Below are positions 1 to 7,222 of a DNA stretch of 58,752 nt, one piece after another. The translations under genes and the position numbers were made by a program. Origin of the DNA: Thermus sp. 2.9 (lineage in GTDB: Bacteria > Deinococcota > Deinococci > Deinococcales > Thermaceae); the NCBI RefSeq assembly GCF_000794385.1, contig NZ_JTJB01000048.1, forward strand, positions 1 to 58,752, given 5' to 3'. Every line of letters begins with the position of its first letter. Position 1 is the first letter of the stretch. The notes under the pieces are model-generated. The model worked only from the letters and a program-made list of their open reading frames with translations, made no database searches and was not told the origin of the DNA.

Positions 1-71
1 CGGGGGAAAACGCTCGCAAAACGGCCCGTGAACTCCTGGAGCCTGGCCTCGGCCACCTTGAGCATGTCCAT
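1..71 (-). CDS. 5' end of a transposase-like gene, cut by the window edge
   Basis: Only about 23 codons are visible. Reading leftward from ATG at 71-69, the start is MDMLKVAEARLQEFTGRFAS. A GGGGGTGAT Shine-Dalgarno-like stretch lies just upstream. The N-terminus faintly resembles IS701-type transposases, which begin with a similar helix before a GR(R/K)E-type segment, but the rest lies outside the window. The neighbouring 38-bp tandem repeat at 113-188 fits an insertion-sequence end. The family call is inference from very little sequence. The gene could be something else; only the presence of a minus-strand coding start is reasonably supported. Confidence 0.35.
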   Translation of the reverse strand, partial: MDMLKVAEARLQEFTGRFASVFP

Positions 72-112
72 GGATCACCCCCGGTACCAGATACGGGCTG
101 CGCCCGCAAGGG

Positions 113-188
113 GAGATTTACCACGAAACGGAGATGTGGGTAAAGTCCTGGAGATTTACCACGAAACGGAGATGTGGGTAAAGTCCTG
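113..188. repeat. Perfect 38-bp tandem duplication
   Basis: Two identical, directly abutting 38-bp units lie at 113-150 and 151-188. Each unit carries an imperfect inverted repeat: TTTACCAC (117-124 in the first copy) and GTGGGTAAA (136-144), separated by 11 bases. The block sits between the transposase-like start (71, minus) and the rpsA promoter (198-226). It could be an insertion-sequence end duplicated by slippage, or a doubled operator. The repeat itself is seen directly; its role is unknown. Confidence 0.95.
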
Positions 189-197
189 CACAACCTC

Positions 198-226
198 TTG
201 GCAGAGACCTGGAGGCGTGGTATAAA
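198..226 (+). promoter_or_regulatory. rpsA promoter
   Basis: TTGGCA (198-203) is followed by a 17-base spacer and TATAAA (221-226), a near-consensus vegetative sigma-factor promoter. It begins 10 bases after the second 38-bp repeat. Transcription would start near 233, giving a leader of about 125 bases before rpsA. This differs from most promoters in the window, which look leaderless. Confidence 0.8.
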
Positions 227-253
227 GGAAGGGTATGCCCTTCGGGGCCGGTT

Positions 254-336
254 CACACGGAAGCGGGGAGTGAGGGTTCTCCCCCCTCTTTTCGTGTGGG
301 CGAGCGCCAAAGGCGCCCGCCTTCCTTGGGAAGGCG
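254..336 (+). promoter_or_regulatory. Structured 5' leader of rpsA mRNA (three stem-loops)
   Basis: Three hairpins can be drawn. A: CACACG (254-259) with CGTGTG (293-298), enclosing GGGGAG (265-270) with CTCCCC (279-284). B: GCGCC (304-308) with GGCGC (312-316), loop AAA. C: CGCCTTCC (318-325) with GGAAGGCG (329-336), loop TTG. Hairpin C ends 4 bases before the AGGAGG ribosome-binding site (341-346). None has a U-tract, so a regulatory or stabilising leader is more likely than a terminator. Autoregulation by S1 is an inference. Confidence 0.55.
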
Positions 337-357
337 CGTAAGGAGGATAGAGGCGGC

Positions 358-1956
358 ATGGAAGAAAAGGCGACCCAGACCCCAGAAAAGACCTTCAGCA
401 TGGAAGAGGCCCTGCAGGAGACCGAGGCCCGCTTGGAGAAGCGCGTGCGCCCCGGTCAGATCTTGACGGGCAAAGTGGTCTTGGTGGGTTCCGAAGGCGT
501 GGCGGTGGATATCGGCGCTAAGACGGAAGGCATCATCCCCTTCAACCAGCTCACGGAAAAGCCCCTCTCGGAAGAGGAGCTTAAGAACCTCCTCAAGCCG
601 GGAGACCTGGTGCGGGTGCAGGTGCTCAAGGTGGATCCAGAAACGGGCCAGATCCTCCTTTCCCGCAGGAAGGTGGAGGCCCGGGAGCACTGGGACCGCA
701 TCCAGGAGCTTTACGAGAAGGGCGAGCCGGTGACCGTCACGGTCAAGGAGAAGGTCAAGGGGGGCGTGGTCGCCGAGCTGGACGGCGTCCAGGCCTTTAT
801 CCCCGCCTCGCAGCTGGACCTCAGGCGCATCCCCAACCTGGACGCCTACGTGGGCCAGCAGATCCTAGCCAAAATCATTGAGCTGAACCGCAAGAAGGGG
901 CGGGTTCTCCTTTCCCGTCGGGCGGTGCTGGAGGAGGAGCAGAAGAAGGCCAAGGAGGCCTTCTTCCAGAGCCTCGAGCCCGGCCAGGTGGTGGAGGGCA
1001 CCGTGGTGGAGGTCACCGACTTCGGGGCCTTCGTCAACCTGGGTCCTGTGGACGGCCTCGTCCACCGCTCGGAGATCACCTGGGGCCGGTTCGGCCACCC
1101 CCGGGAGGTCCTGCACAAGGGGCAGAAGGTGCGGGCCCAGGTGGTGTCCGTGGACCCTGCCAAGGAGCGGGTTAACCTCTCCATCAAGGCCCTCATCCCC
1201 GACCCCTGGACCACGGTGGCGGAGAAGTACCCCGTGGGCACCCGGGTGCGGGGCAAGGTGGTGGGGCTCACCCCCTTTGGCGCCTTCGTGGAGGTGGAGC
1301 CGGGCCTCGAGGGCCTGATCCACATCTCCGAGCTCTCCTGGACCAAGCGGCCCAAGCACCCCTCCGAGGTGGTGCAGGAGGGCGAGGAGGTGGAGGCGGT
1401 GGTCCTCCGCCTGGACCCGCAGGAACGCCGCCTCTCCTTGGGCCTCAAGCAGACCCAGCCCGACCCCTGGCAGCTCCTGGTGGAGAAGTACCCCCCGGGC
1501 ACCGTGGTGAAGGGCAAGGTCACGGGGGTCACGGACTTCGGCGTTTTCGTGGAGCTGGAGCCCGGCATGGAGGGCCTGGTCCACATCTCCGAGCTGGACC
1601 ACACCCGGGTGGAAAACCCCGCCGTCCTCTTTAAGAAGGGGGACGAGATGGAGGTGGTGGTCCTCAACATTGACCCCGTGGAGCAGCGCATCTCCCTCTC
1701 CCGCAAGCGGCTTCTGCCTCCCCCGCCCCCCAAGGCGGAGGAGGAGCGCCCCCGCCGAGCCAAGGGCAAGGAGGCTCGGGGCAAGCGCAAGCCCTCTGGC
1801 GGCCGCCGGGAGGAGCGGAGGGAGTACGAGTACGGGGCGGTGGCGGAGTACAACCTTTACGACGCCTCCGCCGTGCCCACCGCCAGCACCAGCGTGAAGC
1901 TGGGCGACCTCTACGGGGACCTCCTGGCGAGCCTGGGCCTGGAGGAGGAGAAATAA
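358..1956 (+). CDS. rpsA: 30S ribosomal protein S1
   Basis: A 532-residue ribosomal protein S1, which helps mRNA bind the 30S subunit. Five S1 RNA-binding repeats are visible, at about residues 33-105, 120-190, 207-277, 292-362 and 377-447. The last three carry the typical DFGAFV-type and GLVHISEL-type strands. E. coli S1 has six repeats, so this is the shorter form. A basic, proline-rich linker (about 450-490) and an acidic tail ending LGLEEEK follow. The ATG at 358 is preceded by AGGAGG at 341-346. The gene stands alone, with its own promoter, a structured leader and a strong terminator immediately after the stop. Confidence 0.95.
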   Translation: MEEKATQTPEKTFSMEEALQETEARLEKRVRPGQILTGKVVLVGSEGVAVDIGAKTEGIIPFNQLTEKPLSEEELKNLLKPGDLVRVQVLKVDPETGQILLSRRKVEAREHWDRIQELYEKGEPVTVTVKEKVKGGVVAELDGVQAFIPASQLDLRRIPNLDAYVGQQILAKIIELNRKKGRVLLSRRAVLEEEQKKAKEAFFQSLEPGQVVEGTVVEVTDFGAFVNLGPVDGLVHRSEITWGRFGHPREVLHKGQKVRAQVVSVDPAKERVNLSIKALIPDPWTTVAEKYPVGTRVRGKVVGLTPFGAFVEVEPGLEGLIHISELSWTKRPKHPSEVVQEGEEVEAVVLRLDPQERRLSLGLKQTQPDPWQLLVEKYPPGTVVKGKVTGVTDFGVFVELEPGMEGLVHISELDHTRVENPAVLFKKGDEMEVVVLNIDPVEQRISLSRKRLLPPPPPKAEEERPRRAKGKEARGKRKPSGGRREERREYEYGAVAEYNLYDASAVPTASTSVKLGDLYGDLLASLGLEEEK

Positions 1957-1959
1957 CCA

Positions 1960-2011
1960 AGGGCCCCGGTTAAGGGGCCCTGAAAAGCCCCCCGCTCTAG
2001 GCGGGGGGCTT
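1960..2011. terminator. Two-hairpin bidirectional terminator between rpsA and fbcB
   Basis: Hairpin 1 pairs AGGGCCCC (1960-1967) with GGGGCCCT (1974-1981). Hairpin 2 pairs AAGCCCCCCGC (1985-1995) with GCGGGGGGCTT (2001-2011) around a 5-base loop. It lies between convergent genes, starting 3 bases after the rpsA stop and ending 5 bases before the fbcB stop. Hairpin 2 has A residues on its left and T residues on its right, so it could act in both directions. Confidence 0.85.
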
Positions 2012-2016
2012 ATGAT

Positions 2017-3279
2017 TTAGAAGGCTTTCTCCTCCCTTGCCTTCCCGTAGAAGATGCGCATCAGGGTGTAGGAAAGGAAGAAGGTGAGCAAGGGGCCCCC
2101 AAGGACAAGGGTCCAAAGCACGGCGTTATTCCCCAGCAAGGAGCCTTGCTGTTGGAAGTCAATCTTGTAGCCCGCCAAGGTGCTCATGAGGAAGAAAACC
2201 AAGAGGGAGAGGATCGCGCTGGTGCGCACCGGGTGCTCCGAGGGAAGCTCCAGGTAGCGCATCTTGTCCTTGCGGGTATCCACGAAGGGTAGGAGGAGGC
2301 CGATGAGGGCCAAAAGGCCCGGCACCACCGCTCCCCCGATGAACTCGGGCCCGATGGTGGCCCCAAAAAGGTGGAACTCCCAGCTGGAGGGGATGATCTG
2401 CAGGATGCCGTAGATCCAGAGGAAGTACCAGTCGGGCTTCACCGCGGGCGTGTTGGGGGTGGGGGGACCGAAGGCCTCAATGGGATGGGCCAGGAAGGCG
2501 CCAGCGATGATGGTCATGATGCCCACGTAAAGGGCAAAGAGGATAATCATCATGACCATCTGCTGCGGGTACATGGGCACGCCCAGGATCTTCCCCGGGG
2601 CCACCTTCTCGGCGTAGCGGGGCTGGGTGTGCTTTTGCTTGACCATGATGGCGAGGTGGCCCCCGATGAGGGCCATGAGGAGGAGGGGAAGCCAGAGGAC
2701 GTGGAGGCTAAAGAGCCGAGGAATGGAGTGGGTGGAGCCCGGGAACTCCCCGCCGAACATGACCTGGGCCAAGGCACCCCCAATCCAGGGGATGGAGTTG
2801 GCGATGCCGTAGCCGATGCGGGTGGCGGTCACGGCGTAGTTATCGTAAGGAAGGGCGTAGCCGGTGAAGGCGGTGACCACCGCAAGCCCCAAAAGGGCGA
2901 GCCCCACCAGGTAGTTAAGCTCCCGGGGCTTCTTGTAGGCCCCCGTGAGGAGGATGCGGAGCATGTGCAAGAAGGCGGCGGCGATCATCACGTGGGCTGA
3001 CCAGTGGTGAAGGCTGCGGATCACGGCGCCGAAGGGGAGGCTGTCAATGTAAAGGACGCTGGCGTAGGCGGCGGGCACCGTGCGCCCGTCGGGAAGCTTC
3101 ACCTCGCGGATGGAGGGTTCAAAGTTCAGGGTGAGGAAGACCCCGGTGAGCACCAGGACCACGAAGGCGAAGAGGGTGATCTCCCCCAGGAAGAAGGAGT
3201 GGTGCACCGGGAAAGCCTTGCGCAAAACCTTGTGGTAAAGCCCCGTGAGGTCTAGGCGTTCATCCAGCCACTTGTACAT
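2017..3279 (-). CDS. fbcB: Cytochrome b subunit of the cytochrome bc complex
   Basis: A 420-residue multi-pass membrane protein that carries two b hemes and oxidises menaquinol. Likely heme ligands are H91/H193 and H105/H208. The 14-residue spacing in the first helix and 15-residue spacing in the second are typical of this family. The quinol-site motif is PDWY in place of the classical PEWY. The N- and C-terminal halves are fused, as in bc1 rather than split b6f. It is the last gene of fbcC-fbcD-fbcF-fbcB, the four-subunit bc complex described for Thermus thermophilus. AGGAGGGGAG precedes the ATG, 9 bases downstream of fbcF. Confidence 0.93.
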   Translation of the reverse strand: MYKWLDERLDLTGLYHKVLRKAFPVHHSFFLGEITLFAFVVLVLTGVFLTLNFEPSIREVKLPDGRTVPAAYASVLYIDSLPFGAVIRSLHHWSAHVMIAAAFLHMLRILLTGAYKKPRELNYLVGLALLGLAVVTAFTGYALPYDNYAVTATRIGYGIANSIPWIGGALAQVMFGGEFPGSTHSIPRLFSLHVLWLPLLLMALIGGHLAIMVKQKHTQPRYAEKVAPGKILGVPMYPQQMVMMIILFALYVGIMTIIAGAFLAHPIEAFGPPTPNTPAVKPDWYFLWIYGILQIIPSSWEFHLFGATIGPEFIGGAVVPGLLALIGLLLPFVDTRKDKMRYLELPSEHPVRTSAILSLLVFFLMSTLAGYKIDFQQQGSLLGNNAVLWTLVLGGPLLTFFLSYTLMRIFYGKAREEKAF

Positions 3280-3288
3280 GCTCCCCTC

Positions 3289-3918
3289 CTAAACGTGGCG
3301 GCAGAAGCCCGCCTCGGCCTTCACGCCCACCTCGCCCAAAAACTCCCCCGCCGCCACCAAGACCCCGTTTTCCACCTTGAGGGGAAGCTGGGGCACGGGA
3401 CGGGGCGGGGGGCCGGCGATGACCTTGGCCCCGGCCTTGAGGTCGTAGGTACCCCCATGGCAGGGGCACAGGGCAGCTTTCTTGTCCGCCGCCCACTGGC
3501 TGATGATGCACCCGAGGTGGGTGCACACCGCGGAGTAGGCCACAATGCCTTCCACCCCGTGCTGCGCCACCTCCGGGGCAAGCTCCTTCGGAGCGTAGCG
3601 CACCACCAAGACGGTGTTCTTGGCCTCGCCGCTTTTCACCACCTTGGTCTTGGGGTCCATGGGGTAGGCGAGGAGGAAGGGATCACCGGGCTTCAGCTCT
3701 TCCGGGCGGATGGGCTTGGGCTCCCCGCCGCCTTGGGCGTAGACCAAGATGTCCCCGGGCTTCAAAGGCTCCTTCTCCGGGGTCACCTCCTCCCGGGGCC
3801 TGAGGCTTGCCCCCACGTAGAAGGCGGAGACCAAGGAGAGGCCGATGCCCGTGCCGATGGCGGTCTTGAGGAAAAGCCGCCTACGGGATGTGCGCAAACG
3901 AATCTCGCGTTCGTCCAT
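3289..3918 (-). CDS. fbcF: Rieske iron-sulfur protein of the bc complex
   Basis: A 209-residue Rieske [2Fe-2S] protein that passes electrons from quinol to the cytochrome c subunit. Cluster ligands are C132/H134 in CTHLGC and C151/H154 in CPCHGG; C137 and C153 form the usual disulfide. These positions match those I recall for the Thermus Rieske protein. The N-terminus has a twin-arginine-like SRRRLFLK motif followed by a hydrophobic helix (about 19-38), so it is probably Tat-exported and membrane-anchored. GAGGTAAGG precedes the ATG. It lies between fbcD and fbcB in the operon. Confidence 0.95.
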   Translation of the reverse strand: MDEREIRLRTSRRRLFLKTAIGTGIGLSLVSAFYVGASLRPREEVTPEKEPLKPGDILVYAQGGGEPKPIRPEELKPGDPFLLAYPMDPKTKVVKSGEAKNTVLVVRYAPKELAPEVAQHGVEGIVAYSAVCTHLGCIISQWAADKKAALCPCHGGTYDLKAGAKVIAGPPPRPVPQLPLKVENGVLVAAGEFLGEVGVKAEAGFCRHV

Positions 3919-3926
3919 GCCTTACC

Positions 3927-4409
3927 TCACCAGGGAAACTCGCTCTTCTCCTCCTCGGTGATGACCTCGTCCCGGCCGAAGAACTTCTTGTAGATGCCGA
4001 AAAGGGCCGCCACCACCAGGCTGATGCTGCCGAAGATGAGGCCTTGGAGCCAGGTGGGGTTGTGCCCGGTCTGGGCGGCGTAGACGAGAAGCCGCACGAA
4101 AAAGCCGGAAAGGGCGGTAAGGAGGAGGACCAGGATGACGCCCGCGGCCACGGGGGCGGTGGAGGGGGTGGGGAAGTGGCGGCCCGGGCGGAGCTCCATA
4201 CCCTCAAGCCAGTAGGAAACCAAGCCCATGAGCCCGTAGAGAAGCAGGACCGCCCCGAAGGCCATGAGCCCGATCTGGCCCACGGAAAGTTCCTCGGGGA
4301 CGTGGCCCAGGAGGCGGGCGATGTGCTGGCCGTCCAGGTAGGCGGCGTAGAAAAGGCCCGCTGCCAGGATCAGGGCGAAGGTGGGCAGAATAGGATCGTT
4401 CCGGTACAT
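3927..4409 (-). CDS. fbcD: Small membrane subunit of the bc complex
   Basis: A 160-residue protein with four predicted transmembrane helices at about residues 8-28, 45-68, 92-115 and 122-142. It has no obvious cofactor motif. Position identifies it: it lies between the cytochrome c subunit and the Rieske gene, matching FbcD, the subunit of unknown function in the Thermus fbcCDFB operon. The start lies 3 bases past the fbcC stop and GGAGTGA sits just upstream. The assignment rests on synteny more than on sequence motifs. Confidence 0.8.
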   Translation of the reverse strand: MYRNDPILPTFALILAAGLFYAAYLDGQHIARLLGHVPEELSVGQIGLMAFGAVLLLYGLMGLVSYWLEGMELRPGRHFPTPSTAPVAAGVILVLLLTALSGFFVRLLVYAAQTGHNPTWLQGLIFGSISLVVAALFGIYKKFFGRDEVITEEEKSEFPW

Positions 4410-4412
4410 GGC

Positions 4413-5138
4413 TCACTCCACCGGACCAAAGTTGTTGCCGAAGCTATTCCGGATGTAGGTGGCCACGGCGACGAGTTCCTCCTCGCTGAAGTTGGCCCCC
4501 ACAGCGGGCATGGCCCCGCGGCCGTTCTTGACGACGTTGAGGATCATCTGGGCGTCCTGGAGGTTGGGGTTGCCCGCCAGGGCGGGGAAGGCGGGGGGCA
4601 TGCCCTGGCCGTTGGCCTGGTGACAAGCGGTGCAGTAGGCTTCGTAGATGGCCTTGCCCTTCTCCATGAGGGTTTGGTCCACGTTGGCCGCGGGGGCGGC
4701 CCCTTGCCCGTGGGCCTGGGCCTCTTGGGCCGGGGGCGCCACCTCGGCCACGATCTTTTCCGCCGCCGGGGAAAGGGCAAAGTAGGCCCAGATGCCCCCC
4801 AGGACCACCACGGAGGCCACGGCGTACCAGATGGGGTTGAAGCGCACGGGTTCCACGGGGAGTTCAGGTTCGCCCACCGCCAGGCGGAGCTCCACCTTGC
4901 CCGCCACCTCGCCCCCTTCGTCCAAGCCCAGGAGCAGGACGTCGGGGTAGTTGTTCACGGTGAAGGGGATTTCCTTTACCTCTTGTCCTCCGCCCCGGAA
5001 GTGGGTGACGAGGCGCAGGGTGTGCTCGCCATCGGGGATTTGGCGGGTGTCTAGCTCCAGCCGGTAGGGGGGCTCCTTAAGGACAGCCAGGGGCTCTTGG
5101 GCGCCGTCTAGGTACACCTCAATCCGGTCTACGACCAT
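4413..5138 (-). CDS. fbcC: Cytochrome c subunit of the bc complex
   Basis: 241 residues from the ATG at 5138, chosen because GGGAGG lies 5 bases upstream; an in-frame start at 5168 would add 10 residues with no such site. Residues 1-95 form a beta-rich, immunoglobulin-like region. One transmembrane helix follows at about 103-122, then a Gln/Ala-rich linker, then a class I cytochrome c domain with heme site CTACH (C159, C162, H163) and probable axial ligand M200. It replaces cytochrome c1. The N-terminal domain should face the cytoplasm, which is unusual. First gene of the fbc operon. Confidence 0.88.
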   Translation of the reverse strand: MVVDRIEVYLDGAQEPLAVLKEPPYRLELDTRQIPDGEHTLRLVTHFRGGGQEVKEIPFTVNNYPDVLLLGLDEGGEVAGKVELRLAVGEPELPVEPVRFNPIWYAVASVVVLGGIWAYFALSPAAEKIVAEVAPPAQEAQAHGQGAAPAANVDQTLMEKGKAIYEAYCTACHQANGQGMPPAFPALAGNPNLQDAQMILNVVKNGRGAMPAVGANFSEEELVAVATYIRNSFGNNFGPVE

Positions 5139-5182
5139 TCTGCCTCCCTTTTGTGAAGCGGGGTGCAAACCCCCACCCCACC

Positions 5183-5188
5183 ACTATA
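5183..5188 (-). promoter_or_regulatory. Candidate fbc operon -10 box
   Basis: TATAGT reads on the minus strand at 5188-5183, about 45 bases upstream of the fbcC ATG, leaving room for a leader with the GGGAGG ribosome-binding site. I see no convincing -35 hexamer at the right distance, so this is tentative. Confidence 0.4.
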
Positions 5189-5224
5189 AGGGTACTGGGG
5201 CAAGGACAGATGTCCCGTAGAGCC

Positions 5225-5998
5225 CTAGGAAAGGAGGTCCCGAAGGCGCTTTGCGCTTTGGCGGACGCCTGTTTTCCCCCCGCCCACCTCCAGGGCCGCG
5301 GTGCCGGTAAAGCCCCTTAGGGAAGGGGCGAGCCTTTCCCACGGCACGCCGCCCGCCCCCACGGGCAGGTGGTCGTCCTTGCGGCCGTGGTTGTCGTGGA
5401 GGTGGAGGTGGGTGAGTTTGCCGCCTAAGGCCTCGAGGTAGCGAAAAGGCCCCGTGGGCCCGAGCTCCACCAGGGCGTGGCCCACGTCCAGGCAGAAGCC
5501 GTACTGGGGAAAGCGTTCCAGAAGGGCCTTGAGCTCCTCGGGGCCCCGTATGAGGTCCTCTTCCGAGAGGGCTAGGTTTTCCAGGGCCACGGGGAAGGGG
5601 AGGGGAAGGAGGGCGGTGAGGGTTTTTTCCAGGGCCTCCCGGGCCAGGTCCAGGGCCATGGGGTGACGCACGGGCACCTGTCCGGTGTGAAGGACCCCCA
5701 CCTTGGCCCCTAAGCCCTCGCCGAACTCCAGGGCCCGCTTGAGGCGTTCCTCGGAGAGCTTTCGGACGTTTGGGATAAGGCTTGCCGGGTTCATCTCCAC
5801 AAAGGGAAGGTGGAGGGTGAAGCCCACCCCCAGGGCCTCCCCTGTGGCCCTAAGGCTACGGGGGTCGGGGAGGGGGAGGACCTCGTGGAGGTCGTAGGCC
5901 ACCTCGAGGTCCAACCCCTCTTCCGCCGCCAGGCGGAAGGCCTCCTCGTAGCCCATCTCGGCGTTAAAGGGGCTAAAGCCTAGGCGCATTCGTTCCAT
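5225..5998 (-). CDS. Sugar phosphate isomerase/epimerase-like TIM-barrel protein
   Basis: 257 residues resembling the xylose-isomerase-like / AP endonuclease 2 family. Its metal-binding carboxylates and histidines probably lie in LENLAL (about 140), CLDVGHA (about 169), LHLHDNHG (about 195) and ALEVGGG (about 240). Such proteins isomerise or epimerise sugars, but the substrate cannot be read from sequence. It begins one base after the stop of the third UgpB-like binding protein, as the last gene of the run, which suggests work on the compound those proteins capture. A second ATG three codons in is an alternative start. Confidence 0.75.
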   Translation of the reverse strand: MERMRLGFSPFNAEMGYEEAFRLAAEEGLDLEVAYDLHEVLPLPDPRSLRATGEALGVGFTLHLPFVEMNPASLIPNVRKLSEERLKRALEFGEGLGAKVGVLHTGQVPVRHPMALDLAREALEKTLTALLPLPFPVALENLALSEEDLIRGPEELKALLERFPQYGFCLDVGHALVELGPTGPFRYLEALGGKLTHLHLHDNHGRKDDHLPVGAGGVPWERLAPSLRGFTGTAALEVGGGKTGVRQSAKRLRDLLS

Positions 5999-5999
5999 T

Positions 6000-7199
6000 T
6001 TATCGGATGGCCTCCGCCTTCCGCTGGGCTTCTTCCAAGGCCTTTTGCGGCGGAACCCCGCCTTTTAAGCTCTTCTCCAGGGCCTCCGCCAAGAGGCTTG
6101 CCCAGGCGGAAAACTGGGGCAAGCGGGGCCTTTCTTGCGCGTGGGCGATCTGCTCAAAGGCCACCTTGCGGAAGGGGTTTTCCCGGTAGAAGCCCTCGAG
6201 GAGGGGCAAGGCGGACTTGCGCACGGGGACGTAGTAGCTGGCCTCCACCCAACGGGCCACGTTCTTGGGCTCCATCAGGTAGCGCCAAAACTCCAAAGCG
6301 CCCCGCACCTGGGCCTCGGAAGCCCCCTTGAGGACCACCAGCTGGGCCCCGCCCATGGGCACCTTGCCCTGGGGCTCCCGGGGCACGGGGGCCACCCCTA
6401 GGGTGAAGGCGAAGGAGAAGTTCTCCGCCGCGGGCCAGTTGGCGATGGAGGCCATGACCATCATCCCCTTGGTGCGCACGAAGTCCAGCTGGGCGAAGGT
6501 GGCCTCGGCCATGCTGCGTACGGAGAGGGCCCCGGCCCGGTTTAGGTGCCAAAGCATCTCCAGGGCATCCAGGGCCTCGGGGGAGAGGAAGTTGGGCTGC
6601 CCATCCTTGACCAAGCTCCCACCGCGGCTCGTCACCATGGCCTCAAAGAGCCAGGCCTGGGGGTCGGTGACGAAGATGAAGCCCTTGGCCTGGCGGGAGG
6701 TTAGGGCCTTGGCCGCCGCTTCAAACTCCTTCCAGTCCTGGGGGGCCCTGAGCCCCTTGGCCCGGAAGGCGTCCAGGTTGTAGAAGAGGACGGGGGTGGA
6801 GGTATTTAAGGGAAGGCCGTAGCGCTTGCCTTCCACGACCCCGTAGTTCCAGGCGGGCTCAAAGAGGTCTTCCACGAAGGCCCGGTCCAGGTTCAGGTAC
6901 CCGTCCAGGGCCAAGGCCCGCCCTTCCCCCACCAGGCGGGGGAAGAAGGAGATCTCCGCCTGGAAGAGGACGGGCTGGCCCCCCGTGCGCAGGGCGGCCA
7001 CCAGCTTGGTTTCGGCGTCCTTATAGTCCCCGGCGTACTGGGGGCTCGCCCGGTACTGGGATTGGCGAGTGTTGAACTCCTGGGCGAAGGCGGCGAGGAG
7101 CCTGCCGGCGGGGCCGTCCATGGAGTGCCAGAAGGGGATCTCTACCTGGGCTTGGGCAAGGCTTATAGCGAGGAGGAATAGGAGGAGGGTAGACCGCAT
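6000..7199 (-). CDS. ABC transporter substrate-binding protein, UgpB-like (copy 3)
   Basis: 399 residues with a signal peptide (hydrophobic core LLLFLLAISLAQA, cleavage near residue 17) and a mature start of VEIPFWHSM, typical of glycerol-3-phosphate/UgpB-type family 1 binding proteins. It continues with a YAGDYKDAETK segment and ends in LEEAQRKAEAIR. The same segments recur in the two genes upstream, so the three are tandem paralogues. No permease or ATPase gene is adjacent, so it must use components encoded elsewhere. It is separated from copy 2 by 23 bases that hold a possible internal promoter. The ligand is unproven. Confidence 0.85.
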   Translation of the reverse strand: MRSTLLLFLLAISLAQAQVEIPFWHSMDGPAGRLLAAFAQEFNTRQSQYRASPQYAGDYKDAETKLVAALRTGGQPVLFQAEISFFPRLVGEGRALALDGYLNLDRAFVEDLFEPAWNYGVVEGKRYGLPLNTSTPVLFYNLDAFRAKGLRAPQDWKEFEAAAKALTSRQAKGFIFVTDPQAWLFEAMVTSRGGSLVKDGQPNFLSPEALDALEMLWHLNRAGALSVRSMAEATFAQLDFVRTKGMMVMASIANWPAAENFSFAFTLGVAPVPREPQGKVPMGGAQLVVLKGASEAQVRGALEFWRYLMEPKNVARWVEASYYVPVRKSALPLLEGFYRENPFRKVAFEQIAHAQERPRLPQFSAWASLLAEALEKSLKGGVPPQKALEEAQRKAEAIR

Positions 7200-7205
7200 G
7201 GCCCT

Positions 7206-7211
7206 ATGTTA
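7206..7211 (-). promoter_or_regulatory. Candidate internal leaderless promoter for copy 3
   Basis: TAACAT at 7211-7206 (minus) lies exactly 6 bases before the ATG at 7199, the geometry seen at many first genes in this window. It may give copy 3 and the isomerase independent transcription. No -35 box is evident. Confidence 0.35.
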
Positions 7212-7222
7212 CTCCCAGGGGG

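Noticed and set aside
28-225. 65-codon plus-strand frame across the 38-bp repeats
   Set aside because: Repetitive peptide from the tandem repeat that ends inside the rpsA -10 box; no ribosome-binding site.
846-1853. 335-codon open frame antisense to rpsA
   Set aside because: Shadow of rpsA in a GC-rich genome; Arg/Ser-rich composition and no start signal.
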